Assembly: GCA_020161405.1 (NCBI GenBank)
Contig: JAIUOD010000004.1
Location: 275,352-339,351 of the forward strand
Direction of reading: 5' to 3'
Length of the DNA: 64,000 bases
DNA from: Pseudomonadota bacterium
Lineage (GTDB): Bacteria > Pseudomonadota > Alphaproteobacteria > Caulobacterales > Aquidulcibacteraceae
Of this stretch, positions 35,218 to 44,509 are shown in pieces. The position numbers and the translations under genes are program-made. The notes beneath the pieces are model-generated. The model worked only from the letters and a program-made list of their open reading frames with translations. It searched no databases and had not been told where the DNA came from. The stretch's first letter is position 1, and every line of letters begins with the position of its first letter.

Positions 35218-35583
35218 CTATCTAATTGTAAAACTGTAAGTGCCATTTGTTGGGTGGCCGTCGCCTTTGGTCACAACTCGCCAATTGACAGTATATAGAC
35301 CCGGCGGAAGCGCAGGTGAGATTAGTGCATTTAGTATCAACCCTCCGCCAACTACAGATGATGCCAGCGTATTTTTTGTTCCATCAGGTTTTACCAATTC
35401 AATTGACGAAAAACGAGGTTCGATCCGTTCGTTAAAATGTAACATGATGCTTCGAGGAGCCGTCACCACTTGATTTGCGCTAGGCATAGCGCTTGTGATG
35501 CGACCATGTGCTAAGGCATGGTTAGATATAAATGGTGATATTGCTGCGAATATTGTGCCAATCAAGGCGATAGTTTTTTTCAT
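35218..35583 (-). CDS. copC: CopC periplasmic copper-binding protein
   Basis: Start ATG 35583 has AGGAA 7 nt upstream; the longer in-frame start has none. The signal peptide ends near NHALA, leaving an N-terminal histidine in HGRITSAMPSANQ, the classic Cu(II) ligand of mature CopC. The domain continues to GDGHPTNGTYSFTIR, with a second conserved His. Length is 121 residues. It passes copper to CopD or CopA in the periplasm. Confidence 0.92.
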   Translation of the reverse strand: MKKTIALIGTIFAAISPFISNHALAHGRITSAMPSANQVVTAPRSIMLHFNERIEPRFSSIELVKPDGTKNTLASSVVGGGLILNALISPALPPGLYTVNWRVVTKGDGHPTNGTYSFTIR

Positions 35584-35602
35584 TTCTAAATTCCTTTTCA
35601 AA

Positions 35603-36313
35603 TTAAAACTTTAATCGAATGCCGATATTAAATGTTGTGGCTTGGGCTTTCTCGCCGTTGAGTTTTGCCCAATCTTTGGTTTGCCCAAACTTACTTGCGT
35701 ATTTTATGTCCAAATATGGCGCGAATTCGCGCGAAAACTCATAGCGAGTTTGAAGACCAATATTGCCATCACTTAGTCCGCTGCCTAAACCCAGCGTTCT
35801 ATCTGCTTCCCCATTGAAATTGGCTTCAGCATAGGGTTGCACGATAAGACGATTGGTTATCAAAAGGTCATTCTCTTGGCGTAATCTTGCGCTTATAGCG
35901 CCGTCATCACGCACAAATAAATGTGCCTGAGTTTCAAAGAAATAAGGTGCAAGGCCATTAAAACCCGCCGCCAAATAGCTATGGCTTTGTGGCTTAAAAT
36001 CTTGTCGTAATCCAATTTGTGCATCCCAAAAGGTTGCGATATTGCGGCTGTAAAGCGCCCAGATCTCTGCTTGTTCAGTTTTCGAGCCAGCAATTTCACC
36101 TTCAGATTTTAGCCACAATTTATCATAATCATTGCCATACCAACCGTCTAAATCCCATGATGCAATATTCTCGCCTTTGAATTGGCCAAAATCGGTTTCA
36201 AGACGAAAAGCATGGTAATTTGCGCCACCATGATCGTGATTCATGGCTGGTTCGGCAAGTGCAGGCGTGGCATATACCACACCAAAGACTAGAATTATTT
36301 TCTTAATGGACAT
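35603..36313 (-). CDS. copB: CopB outer-membrane copper-resistance protein
   Basis: This outer-membrane beta-barrel protein is usually paired with the CopA oxidase. The signal peptide (about 1-18) is followed by HDHGG and a barrel with LETDFGQFKG and LWLKSEGE, typical of CopB. The 236-residue form is short because the Met/His-rich N-terminal repeats of Pseudomonas CopB are absent. ATG 36313 overlaps the end of copA by 11 nt. Confidence 0.9.
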   Translation of the reverse strand: MSIKKIILVFGVVYATPALAEPAMNHDHGGANYHAFRLETDFGQFKGENIASWDLDGWYGNDYDKLWLKSEGEIAGSKTEQAEIWALYSRNIATFWDAQIGLRQDFKPQSHSYLAAGFNGLAPYFFETQAHLFVRDDGAISARLRQENDLLITNRLIVQPYAEANFNGEADRTLGLGSGLSDGNIGLQTRYEFSREFAPYLDIKYASKFGQTKDWAKLNGEKAQATTFNIGIRLKF

Positions 36314-37985
36314 GATTGTGCCCTTTCGAATTTGGGGCCTCAGGAGGAGTATTTGGTTGCGAGACTGGCATTGCTTGCGGTTCTGACACATTCAATGTCG
36401 TCATCATGCCAACTGCCATATGATAAAGTAAATGGCAGTGAAAAGGCCAAGCGCCTGTGTTATCCGCCGTTAATATGACAGATGCAGTTTGGCCAGGTGG
36501 CACGATTACCGTGTGTTTATTTGGCATTCGCGCTATGTCTTGCCCATTATCCAATTGCACAAACATTCCATGTAAGTGGATTGGGTGCGCCATCATGGTT
36601 TCATTAATGTAAATAATGCGAACCCGCTCGTTAAAGCCAACATCAATTCCATGCATCGGATTAAATGTTCGCCCATTCATGGTCCAAATATAACGTTGCA
36701 TATTGCCGCCAAGCCTTACCGTAATTTCGCGGCTTGGCTCGCGTAAATCCGTGTGCGGCCTAAGGCTTACCAGCTCGTCATAGTTTAGAACTTTAGTGCC
36801 TTCAGGCGCATTCATCACTGACCAGCCGCTATTCATATCCATGTTAGACATATCCATATTTGGATCGTCTTTCATCATTTGCTCCATGTTCATGTCGGCC
36901 ATAGTTAGGCGGGCGCGTGGGCGGTGGCTTGGGATTTCGCCTTTCATGCCTTCACGCGGGGCAAGCGTCCCCAAAGCAAAACCTTCCCTATCCAAAGATT
37001 CGGCGACAAAGGTGTAGGCTTTGTTTTCGGTTGGCGTGACAATGACGTCGTAAGTCTCGGCAGTTCCCATGCGAAATTCATCTACTTCGATTGGTACAAT
37101 ATCTTGCCCATCTGCGGCGACAACCAGCATTTTCAACCCCGGAATGCGCACGTCAAACATAGTCATGGTGCCAGCGTTGATAATGCGCAATTTTACACGC
37201 TCGCCAAGATTGAATAGACCAGTCCAATTTTGCGCGGGGCTTTTGCCATTGGTCAAAAATGTATAGCCCGAAACATCTGATAAATCGGTTTCAAGCATTC
37301 GCATTTGCCCCCATTGGCGAGCATTGCGCAAAGCGGGGGTTAAGCCTTGTTCATTTATGTCATCTGCCAAATCGCCCAAAGTTCGGCGGCGATATTGGTA
37401 ATAATCGGAATCCATTTTCAGATGACCCAATATTTGTGCCCAAGTTTCGCGGCTATAATCAGACAACATGACTACATAATCGCGATCAGCAGGTTGCGGC
37501 TCTGGACTTTTTGGGGAAATTATTATTGCACCATAATGACCATCTTGCTCCTGTCCGCCCGAATGCGAGTGATACCAATATGTGCCTGACTGCACAATTG
37601 GGAATCTATATGTAAAGGTCTCACCAGGCTTGATAGGAACTGCGCCATTAAAGCCGGGCGCTCCATCCATTGGGCCCGGAACAACAAGGCCATGCCAATG
37701 AACCGAAGTGTCTTCATTCATATTATTGGTAACATGAACAACTGCATCTTCGCCTTCAGCGAAGCGCAAGACTGGCCCCGGGATAGTGCCATTGATAGTT
37801 ATTTTGGGGGCTTCGCCGCCGATTATTCGCACATTTTCTTTGGCGATTGTAAGGCTATGCTCGCGCACTTTTGCCTGTGCCGAACTTGGTTTGGCTAAGT
37901 TAATCCCTACAGCGCCTAGCGTAAGGCATGCGACCGAGGAAGATAAGAACTCCCTGCGACGCAAATTAAAAATAGGTATTTTCAT
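36303..37985 (-). CDS. copA: CopA-type multicopper oxidase
   Basis: This periplasmic Cu(I) oxidase has 560 residues. A Tat signal (LRRREFLSSSV) exports it folded. The four copper-binding motifs are intact: HWHG, HSH in YWYHSHSGGQE, HPIHLHG and HCHLLYHM. A Met/Asp-rich insert (MADMNMEQMMKDDPNMDM) near residues 370-395 is the usual copper-loading loop. It precedes copB, copC and copD, making the classic copABCD order. Confidence 0.95.
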   Translation of the reverse strand: MKIPIFNLRRREFLSSSVACLTLGAVGINLAKPSSAQAKVREHSLTIAKENVRIIGGEAPKITINGTIPGPVLRFAEGEDAVVHVTNNMNEDTSVHWHGLVVPGPMDGAPGFNGAVPIKPGETFTYRFPIVQSGTYWYHSHSGGQEQDGHYGAIIISPKSPEPQPADRDYVVMLSDYSRETWAQILGHLKMDSDYYQYRRRTLGDLADDINEQGLTPALRNARQWGQMRMLETDLSDVSGYTFLTNGKSPAQNWTGLFNLGERVKLRIINAGTMTMFDVRIPGLKMLVVAADGQDIVPIEVDEFRMGTAETYDVIVTPTENKAYTFVAESLDREGFALGTLAPREGMKGEIPSHRPRARLTMADMNMEQMMKDDPNMDMSNMDMNSGWSVMNAPEGTKVLNYDELVSLRPHTDLREPSREITVRLGGNMQRYIWTMNGRTFNPMHGIDVGFNERVRIIYINETMMAHPIHLHGMFVQLDNGQDIARMPNKHTVIVPPGQTASVILTADNTGAWPFHCHLLYHMAVGMMTTLNVSEPQAMPVSQPNTPPEAPNSKGHNHVH

Positions 37986-38095
37986 TTGGTTTTCCTGAAA
38001 TTAAATTGAAATCATTTTGCACTGAACAACTTCCCTCGTTTATGACAAGGGATTTCGTGCGGCCTTTGGGCGCGCCACTGCGCGCCTAATTTCAA

Positions 38096-38497
38096 CTAAG
38101 TTCGCGGAGGTCTTTTTAACGGATCGAGATTAATCGAAGCAAGGATTTGCGCCTTTGGCAGACCAGCTTTCACAATTTTCATTATTTGACTTGTGAAGCC
38201 AGCAGTTCCAAATGACAAAACGCTTGTGGAGCAATGTGCCATTTTGCAGTCACATTTTTGCTTGCAGCAATCATCTGAATTGCTTGGCGCAGCAGGCATC
38301 TTGCTTTGCGCCATTTTCGCCATTTCAGCTTTGTCCATGTGCGCACAATCTGAATTTCCACTATCCGAATGAATATTTTGGCTTGCCACTGCATTTGTGC
38401 CAGCACTTGGTAGCATGTCTTGCGCAAACGCGGGTGAAGTCATTGTCGTAAAGACAAAAACCAACACCGAAAAACATGTTAAGAAGCGCTGAAACAT
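38096..38497 (-). CDS. Secreted Met/His/Cys-rich copper-associated protein
   Basis: The signal peptide runs to about residue 25 (SPAFAQD). The mature part has clusters CAHMDKAEMAKMAQSKM and CCKQKCDCKMAHC, clear soft-metal ligands, and ends LDPLKRPPRT, like CopL-type regulatory or metal-binding proteins. It is 133 residues, 110 bp upstream of copA. Periplasmic copper binding is likely; a regulatory role is only a guess. Confidence 0.72.
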   Translation of the reverse strand: MFQRFLTCFSVLVFVFTTMTSPAFAQDMLPSAGTNAVASQNIHSDSGNSDCAHMDKAEMAKMAQSKMPAAPSNSDDCCKQKCDCKMAHCSTSVLSFGTAGFTSQIMKIVKAGLPKAQILASINLDPLKRPPRT

Positions 38498-38533
38498 TGC
38501 AAATACCTACCATTCTTGTTAGCAAAAGGCAAA

Positions 38534-38881
38534 TTACTTTTGTGTATGATTTGCTGTTGCCCCATTCATCATGCCATTTTCCATCATGGTTCCATTATTC
38601 ATCATGTGCGAACCGTCATTTGTGCCATTCATCATGCCACCCATTGGACAATTATGTGCCATCGCTGGTCCATACGCCTGTTTGAAACTTCCACTAAAGA
38701 AATACGCGCTTGAATAATAGAGAATGCACAAAAAGCCTAAAGCGGAAACCACGGTTAAAAACCAACCCGCCCATTTTATCAATTTGGCCTTTAAGGCTTC
38801 GCCATAATGCAAGGCGACAAGTCCAGCCGCGAAGCCGATTGCATATAGTGCAATCCCAATATGCATTGTATACATAATCAT
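38534..38881 (-). CDS. Small membrane protein with Met/His-rich tail
   Basis: Two membrane helices (about 5-25 and 38-62) are followed by a tail rich in MGGMMNG, HMMNNGTMM and ENGMMNG repeats and histidines. Such tails bind Cu(I). The 115-residue protein has a good GGAGG Shine-Dalgarno. The gap downstream of the next gene in the block (38882-39103) shows nothing else. It is probably part of copper export or storage; the family is not named. Confidence 0.7.
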   Translation of the reverse strand: MIMYTMHIGIALYAIGFAAGLVALHYGEALKAKLIKWAGWFLTVVSALGFLCILYYSSAYFFSGSFKQAYGPAMAHNCPMGGMMNGTNDGSHMMNNGTMMENGMMNGATANHTQK

Positions 38882-39103
38882 AATAACCTCCTAAGGTTTT
38901 CATTGCCACCCTTTTGTAAAGGCCCGAATGGCAAAAATCAGTGAGCCATCATCGCATCATCAGGATTGATTTTGCGATGACCGAAACTTAAAAAATCGCA
39001 TTTTTATTTGACAATCAAGGAATTAAAAAAAAACTTTCCTAGATTGGCGATAATACTATGGATTGTTTCGTAATAATGCGAATGCTGAGTTCTTTGCATT
39101 ATT

Positions 39104-39754
39104 TCATGTCCCAATATTTGTGGAAAATTGCTTTGGAAAAAATGCTGGTGTGTGCTTTGCATAGTCTGAATATTCATCGCCAAACTCCTTTAGAGCGGCT
39201 TCATCTTCACTTCGGGCAAGCCTGACATACATATAGATTAAAATTGGAAACATAACTAAAGTTACGATTGTAGGCCATTGCAGAAGAAACCCGAACATTA
39301 TCAACGCAAATCCAACATATTGTGGGTGACGGATGCGCGCGTAGACGCCAGTGGTGGCAAGCGTCCCATGTAGTTGGTTGGTATATAGCACCGACCAAGC
39401 AACAGACAGCAACCAAAATCCACCCCCAATGAATAGAAAACTAAGGATATGAAATGGTCCAAAATGCGGATTGGAACGCCAACCAAAAATTACTTCAAGC
39501 AAATGCCCTGCATCATGTGACAAAAAATTCACGCTTGGAAATTGGCTTGATAGCCATGGCATCAACAAATAGATTGTTAATGGGAATCCATACATTTCGG
39601 TGAAAAGTGCGACAATAAACGCTGAAAACATGCCAAACGAACGCCAATCAGTCGATGTTTTTGGCTTGGCAAAACTAAAAGCAAAAATGATGAAAACCAG
39701 TGAGTTGATTATTACAAGTGACCAAAGTCCATAAGCTGGGAGCGAAGTGTTCAT
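39104..39754 (-). CDS. Isoprenylcysteine methyltransferase-like membrane protein
   Basis: The 216 residues form about six membrane helices. The C-terminal block GVYARIRHPQYVGFALIMFG and the EDEAALKEFGDEYSDY end mark the ICMT/PEMT-like membrane methyltransferase family. Such genes recur beside copper P-type ATPases and DUF2933 genes. The substrate is unknown. Its start overlaps the DUF2933 stop by 4 nt. Confidence 0.85.
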   Translation of the reverse strand: MNTSLPAYGLWSLVIINSLVFIIFAFSFAKPKTSTDWRSFGMFSAFIVALFTEMYGFPLTIYLLMPWLSSQFPSVNFLSHDAGHLLEVIFGWRSNPHFGPFHILSFLFIGGGFWLLSVAWSVLYTNQLHGTLATTGVYARIRHPQYVGFALIMFGFLLQWPTIVTLVMFPILIYMYVRLARSEDEAALKEFGDEYSDYAKHTPAFFPKQFSTNIGT

Positions 39755-39984
39755 TTATTGTCTCCTTTGGGCGCCGCATCATTGGGATTGGTTTCGTTAT
39801 GAGTGCCATGATTATGGTGCATAAATAAGTGCATTAATGGGCACGAAAGCAATAAAAGAAATGGAAGGGCTCCGAGGACGTGCGCACGGTGTTCGGTAAA
39901 CAACAAAACCCCCGCAATTGCCAAGAAACCGTAAAACACCAATCTTCCTTTGGTGATATGATTTTTTCTATGGTCACTCGTCAT
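39751..39984 (-). CDS. DUF2933 small membrane protein
   Basis: The 77-residue protein has two membrane helices and a CPLMHLFMHHNHG motif at about 48-60, characteristic of DUF2933. The Cys/Met/His cluster suggests metal contact. It lies between the copper ATPase and the methyltransferase, overlapping the latter by 4 nt. Confidence 0.85.
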   Translation of the reverse strand: MTSDHRKNHITKGRLVFYGFLAIAGVLLFTEHRAHVLGALPFLLLLSCPLMHLFMHHNHGTHNETNPNDAAPKGDNK

Positions 39985-40031
39985 TATAGTCTCCTTTTTA
40001 ATGTTGCTTTATTCTCGCAATAGACTCTGCT

Positions 40032-42227
40032 TCATATTTTCACACTTCGCAGGCGCAGAGCATTGGCTATGACCGAAAATGAACTAAATGCCATCGCGGC
40101 ACTGGCAATAATTGGCGACAACAAAATACCGAAAAAAGGGTATAATATCCCAGCGGCGACTGGCACGCCCAAGGCGTTGTAAATAAAAGCGAAAAACAAA
40201 TTCTCGCGAATATTTTTCATCACGGAACGGCTTAAGCGGCGGGCGCGAACAATCCCCAACAAGTCGCCCTTAATCAAAGTAATGCCCGCACTTTCCATTG
40301 CAATGTCGGTACCATTGCCCATTGCAATGCCAACACTTGCGGATGCAAGCGCGGGAGCGTCGTTTACGCCATCACCTGCCATCGCAACTAAACGGCCTTG
40401 GCTCATTAATTTTTGCACAATTTCTGCTTTGCGGGTTGGCAAGACATCGGCTTGGAAGTCATCGATTTTCAATTTATCAGCTATCGCTTTGGCGGTGGTT
40501 ACATTGTCGCCAGTCAGCATTACAATTTTTATACCCAGCGCCTTTAGTTGTTCTAGTGCTTGACTTGTTGTTGGTTTAATTGGGTCGGCAACTACAATTA
40601 GGCCGGCCGCGACATTTGCAATTGCCAAATAGATTACGCCTTGACCTTGTTCTCTAAATGGGGTGGCGCGAGCAATAAGCTCTTCGCAATTTACCGCATC
40701 AGCTTCGAGCAAAGCGCGGTTGCCAATCATGATTTTGCGGCCATTTATAGTCCCAGTTACACCTTTTCCGGTTACTGATTGGAAATTATCAACTTGCAAC
40801 AACTGAAGCGATTTTTCTTTTGCAGCATTTACTATTGCTTGCGCCAAGGGATGTTCACTCAAAGCATCAAGGGAAGCTGCTAGTTGCAGGATTTCGTCAT
40901 ATTCAAACCCATCAAAAGCCACCAGTTCAATCAAACGCGGTTTGCCTTCAGTCAGAGTTCCCGTTTTATCAATAATCAGAGTATCGACTTTTTCAAAGCT
41001 CTCCAGAGCCGCAGCGTCACGGATTAAGATGCCCACTTGTGCCGCGCGGCCTGTCCCCGCAATTATTGACATTGGCGTTGCCAAGCCCAAGGCGCAGGGG
41101 CAAGCAATTATTAGAACTGCAATCGCGTTTAATAAAGCAAAACCAAGCCTTGGTTCTGGCCCCCAAACGCCCCAAATTAGAGCAGTTGTGAGCGCCACCA
41201 GAACAACAATCGGCACGAAATAACCCGATACAATATCCGCCATGCGCTGAATTGGCGCGCGGGATCTTTGTGCTTTGGCAACTTGCGCCACTATTTGCGA
41301 AAGCATTGTATCAAGACCAACACGCTCAGCGCGAATTACCAGCGCACCTGTTCCATTAAGGGTCGCGCCAGTAACTTTGTCATTCTCATTTTTCTCAACG
41401 GGCAAGGATTCGCCTGTCAGCATTGATTGATCGACCGAGCTATGGCCGTCAATAACCACGCCATCAACTGGGATTTTTTCGCCTGGGCGAACCCTTAATT
41501 TATCGCCTACCATGACTTCGCTTATAGCGACATCGCGTTCTTGCCCATCAGCCCCAATTAAGCGGGCGGTTTTTGGCGCGAGGTCAAACAATGCCCGCAA
41601 AGCACTATTGGTTTGTGAGCGTGCCTTGAGTTCCAACACCTGCCCCAATAATACCAAGGTTGTGATAATTGCTGCCGCTTCATAATAGACTTCAGGCGGG
41701 CGATTCTGCCCCATCAAGGACATGAAGGCTTGAGGGAAAATTGTTATCGCCAAGCTATAGAAATAAGCGACACCTACGCCTAGAGCTATTAAAGTGAACA
41801 TGTTTAACTTTAACGTCCGCAAAGATTGCCACCCGCGCACGAAAAATGGCCAGCCGCCCCACAATACTACTGGCGTTGCCAATGCCATCTGTGCAAAACG
41901 CGCCCAATCATTGTTTAGATTCTCATGTATCCAAGGGATAAAATGTTCACCCATTACTTTTGTTAATAATGGCAAAGACAAGGCCAAAGACACCCAAAAT
42001 CTTTTGGTCATATCGACCAATTCGGGGTCGGGTTTGTCAGATAGTGCAAATTCGGCAGGCTCCAATGCCATGCCACAAATAGGGCAACTCCCTGGTCCGA
42101 TATGGCGAATTTGCGGGTGCATTGGGCAGGTGTAGGTTTGAGTATCGGTTGCATCGCCCATAGGAACCGCGCTGACGCGATGCTCGTGCGCTTCGCCTGT
42201 GTGACAAGAATGATGTTGGTTATCCAT
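40032..42227 (-). CDS. copA: Copper-exporting P1B-type ATPase
   Basis: This pumps Cu(I) out of the cytoplasm. The 731 residues have a His-rich N-terminus and a small metal-binding domain ([20 protein letters not shown]). The transmembrane CPC ([12 protein letters not shown]), phosphorylation site DKTGT, SEHPLAQ and the hinge [10 protein letters not shown] are all intact. It lacks the usual long HMA repeats, as in many ActP-like pumps. It is immediately downstream of csoR (8-bp gap), so CsoR probably controls it. The symbol is shared by convention with the oxidase at 36303-37985. Confidence 0.94.
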   Translation of the reverse strand: MDNQHHSCHTGEAHEHRVSAVPMGDATDTQTYTCPMHPQIRHIGPGSCPICGMALEPAEFALSDKPDPELVDMTKRFWVSLALSLPLLTKVMGEHFIPWIHENLNNDWARFAQMALATPVVLWGGWPFFVRGWQSLRTLKLNMFTLIALGVGVAYFYSLAITIFPQAFMSLMGQNRPPEVYYEAAAIITTLVLLGQVLELKARSQTNSALRALFDLAPKTARLIGADGQERDVAISEVMVGDKLRVRPGEKIPVDGVVIDGHSSVDQSMLTGESLPVEKNENDKVTGATLNGTGALVIRAERVGLDTMLSQIVAQVAKAQRSRAPIQRMADIVSGYFVPIVVLVALTTALIWGVWGPEPRLGFALLNAIAVLIIACPCALGLATPMSIIAGTGRAAQVGILIRDAAALESFEKVDTLIIDKTGTLTEGKPRLIELVAFDGFEYDEILQLAASLDALSEHPLAQAIVNAAKEKSLQLLQVDNFQSVTGKGVTGTINGRKIMIGNRALLEADAVNCEELIARATPFREQGQGVIYLAIANVAAGLIVVADPIKPTTSQALEQLKALGIKIVMLTGDNVTTAKAIADKLKIDDFQADVLPTRKAEIVQKLMSQGRLVAMAGDGVNDAPALASASVGIAMGNGTDIAMESAGITLIKGDLLGIVRARRLSRSVMKNIRENLFFAFIYNALGVPVAAGILYPFFGILLSPIIASAAMAFSSFSVIANALRLRSVKI

Positions 42228-42235
42228 TTAAGGCT

Positions 42236-42508
42236 CTATTCATATTTCTTGAGCAAATTGACAATTTCTGCGAGTTTCAACTCTTGCTGTTCAACGCTAT
42301 CATGAAGCGAGCGGCGCAGGCAGGCTCGCATATGGACTTCTAAAACCCCCAATTCGATTGACTTAATTGCATTTCGCGCTGCGCGAAGTTGGGTTAAAAT
42401 ATCAATGCAATAATTTTCGGACTCAATCATACGCTTGACTGCTTCAAGCTGTCCAATTGCCCGATTTATGTTTGGCACTTTCTTGATATGTGATGGGTGT
42501 TTAGACAT
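42236..42508 (-). CDS. csoR: CsoR-family copper-responsive repressor
   Basis: The 90-residue all-helical DUF156 protein keeps the Cu(I) triad C34, H59, C63 (x-C-x24-H-x3-C) that distinguishes CsoR from formaldehyde or nickel sensors. Copper binding should release it from DNA. It heads the copper block, and the palindrome at 42537-42552 lies 29 bp before its start. Confidence 0.9.
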   Translation of the reverse strand: MSKHPSHIKKVPNINRAIGQLEAVKRMIESENYCIDILTQLRAARNAIKSIELGVLEVHMRACLRRSLHDSVEQQELKLAEIVNLLKKYE

Positions 42509-42536
42509 TGATACCTCGTAGTTTCATAGACAACAT

Positions 42537-42552
42537 ATACCCTATGGGGTAT
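42537..42552 (-). promoter_or_regulatory. CsoR operator
   Basis: ATACCCTATGGGGTAT is a near-perfect palindrome with the C-tract/G-tract spacing of known CsoR boxes. It lies 29 bp upstream of csoR and so would control the block transcribed leftward. Confidence 0.8.
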
Positions 42553-42584
42553 TTCAACAACCCCCGATGGCAATTTGTCGCACC

Positions 42585-43822
42585 CTAAGAATTCGCGAAT
42601 CCGTTTACAAGACGAATTATAAATCACGCTGGGAAACTATCTTATAAGTTTCATCAAAGATTGGATGCGCTGCGCAATCGCTTAATGAATGGGTCAAGAA
42701 AACTGAGGTTGATGGCGGCAAGCGGGTTGGCATTGCCACGGATGTTTCGGAGAAGATGAAGGCCTTGGAACGTGAGGCTCGGGAACTTCGCCAAGCCAAT
42801 GAGATATTACGCAAAGCATCGGCGTGTTTTGCGCAGGCGGAGCGGGGCGGCCCGTTCAAGAAGTAATTTATTTCATTGATGAATATCGTGACACTTATGG
42901 GGTCGAGCCTATTTGCAAAGTTCTGCCGATTGCCCCATCTACTTATTACAAGCATGTTTCCTGTCGAGTTGATACGTCCAAATTGTCGATGTGTGCACGG
43001 CGTGATATTTATTTCAAGAAAGAAATAGAACGAGTTTTGTGCAAAATAAGAAAGTTTACGGCGCAAAGAAAACTTGGCACCAGATGAAGCGTGAAGGTTT
43101 TATTATTGCTCGCTGCACTGTTGAGCGTCTTATGAAAACCCTTGGTATTCATGGTGTAATTCGAGGCAAGCGTCAAAAAACTACATTTAGCGACAGCAAG
43201 GCAATTTGCCCACTTAACCAAGTAAGTCGTAACTTCCGTGCAACTGCGCCGAACATGCTTTGGGTGTCCGATTTCAAATTTATCCTTGCCGCATTTCTTA
43301 TCGGAAAACCAGTATCCACTTTTCCTTGAAATGCTCTATGTTTCAAAATGGAAAGGATTTGTATATGTTGCTTTTGTAATTGATGTTTTTGCGCGAAGAA
43401 TAGTTGGTTAGCGCGCAAGCCAATCGCAGAATACTGACTTTGTGCTAGACGCGTTGGAACAGGCGCTTCATGAAAGTAGGCCGCACCAAATGGGCCTTAT
43501 TCACCATTCAGATCGCGGCAGCCAGTATGTTTCAATCAGATATTCCGAACGCCTAACAATGGCGGGAATAGTGCCATCAGTTGGCAGCGTCGGCGATAGC
43601 TATAACAATGCTTTGGCTGAAATCATAAACGGACTTTACAAAGCAGAAGTCATTCACAGAAATGGACCATGGAAATCAATCGAAGCGATTGAATTTGCAA
43701 CCCTCGAATTGGTTCACTGGTTCAACCATCAAAGATTACTTGAGCCAATCGGAAACATTCCACCAGCTGAGGCAGAAATAAACTACTACTCAGCTATCGA
43801 CAACCAATCAATTGCCGCATAA
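42585..43822 (+). pseudogene. Decayed IS3-family transposase (orfA/orfB)
   Basis: OrfA is present from about 42585 with an internal stop near 42646 (WETIL then TAA), then KIGCAAQSLNEWV to AERGGPFKK. OrfB follows in at least three frames: FIDEYRDTYGVEPIC, then KKVYGAKKTWHQ, then a segment with HHSDRGSQYVS and AEIINGLYKAEVI, the second D and the E of the DDE triad. The first D (NMLWVSDF) is followed directly by a 60-bp foreign insertion. The element cannot make a transposase. Terminal inverted repeats were not identified. It separates the copper block from trbN. Confidence 0.85.
43276..43335. repeat. Short dispersed repeat inserted in the IS3 transposase
   Basis: About 60 bp break the expected transposase reading between VSDF and YVSKWKGFVYV. 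The core (AACCAGTATCCACTTTTCC) matches the copy at 14821-14873 over roughly 50 bp. It is likely a small mobile or spreading palindromic element. Confidence 0.5.
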
Positions 43823-43906
43823 CTTAAACAAAACACCCTCCGAAACAATCGAGGCGGTTCAGTGTTACAAAAAATTTCAAATGTGATGGTGCTACCCTTT
43901 ATTTGG

Positions 43907-44509
43907 CTATCTCCTTCTTTTATAGACGGCCGTCTCCATTGTGAAAGGGTTAAGTTCATTCACGATTTCTTCGTGTTGGGTGCCATTCGATTTTAAAGTC
44001 GTTGGTGCGCCTATTTGCGCTTCAGCATCTTTCAGCTCGGTTAGAGACGCATTGCTCGTTGAAACAGTCCTCCTATAATACCGCGCAACATAACCATTGC
44101 TAAAACCTCGCGTCATATTTCCAGTATTGTAAGCCGATAAAGCAGCTTTTAGTGCTGTTTCGGTTTGTCCGTGGATTTGGACTGCATTAGAGTAGTTAAT
44201 TGATAGGATTTGGGTTCCGACACGAATGTTTGTGCATGGATTAAATAGGTCGTTTGTTGTCAGGCCTAATCTCCTCATATTTGCGCTATTGATTTGCATG
44301 AGGCCCATGTCGATATTTATGCCTCGTCCTATGGCTTCGGCGGCGATTTGAGAGGCGTCTGCGGCGGTATTTGCCCGGCGCAGGTGAACTCCAGCTTGGT
44401 TGACGCCAATTGCAAACGGGTTGCCGTTACTTTCAACTCGGATAATAGCTTTTACCGTTTCCGGGTGCGTGTTTATTGCGCATTGCGCTATGATTGCATC
44501 TAATCCCAT
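43907..44509 (-). CDS. trbN: TrbN/VirB1 lytic transglycosylase
   Basis: This opens peptidoglycan for the secretion channel. The 200-residue protein has the SLT fold signatures: VESNGNPFAIG with the catalytic Glu near residue 27, the GLMQIN segment, and AALSAYNTGN with the conserved ALSAYN-G. There is no clear signal peptide, as in some VirB1 relatives. It shares one base with the end of traG. Confidence 0.9.
   Translation of the reverse strand: MGLDAIIAQCAINTHPETVKAIIRVESNGNPFAIGVNQAGVHLRRANTAADASQIAAEAIGRGINIDMGLMQINSANMRRLGLTTNDLFNPCTNIRVGTQILSINYSNAVQIHGQTETALKAALSAYNTGNMTRGFSNGYVARYYRRTVSTSNASLTELKDAEAQIGAPTTLKSNGTQHEEIVNELNPFTMETAVYKRRR

Noticed and set aside
42617..43066. 149-codon minus-strand frame
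   Set aside because: Antisense to recognisable IS3 orfA/orfB remnants.
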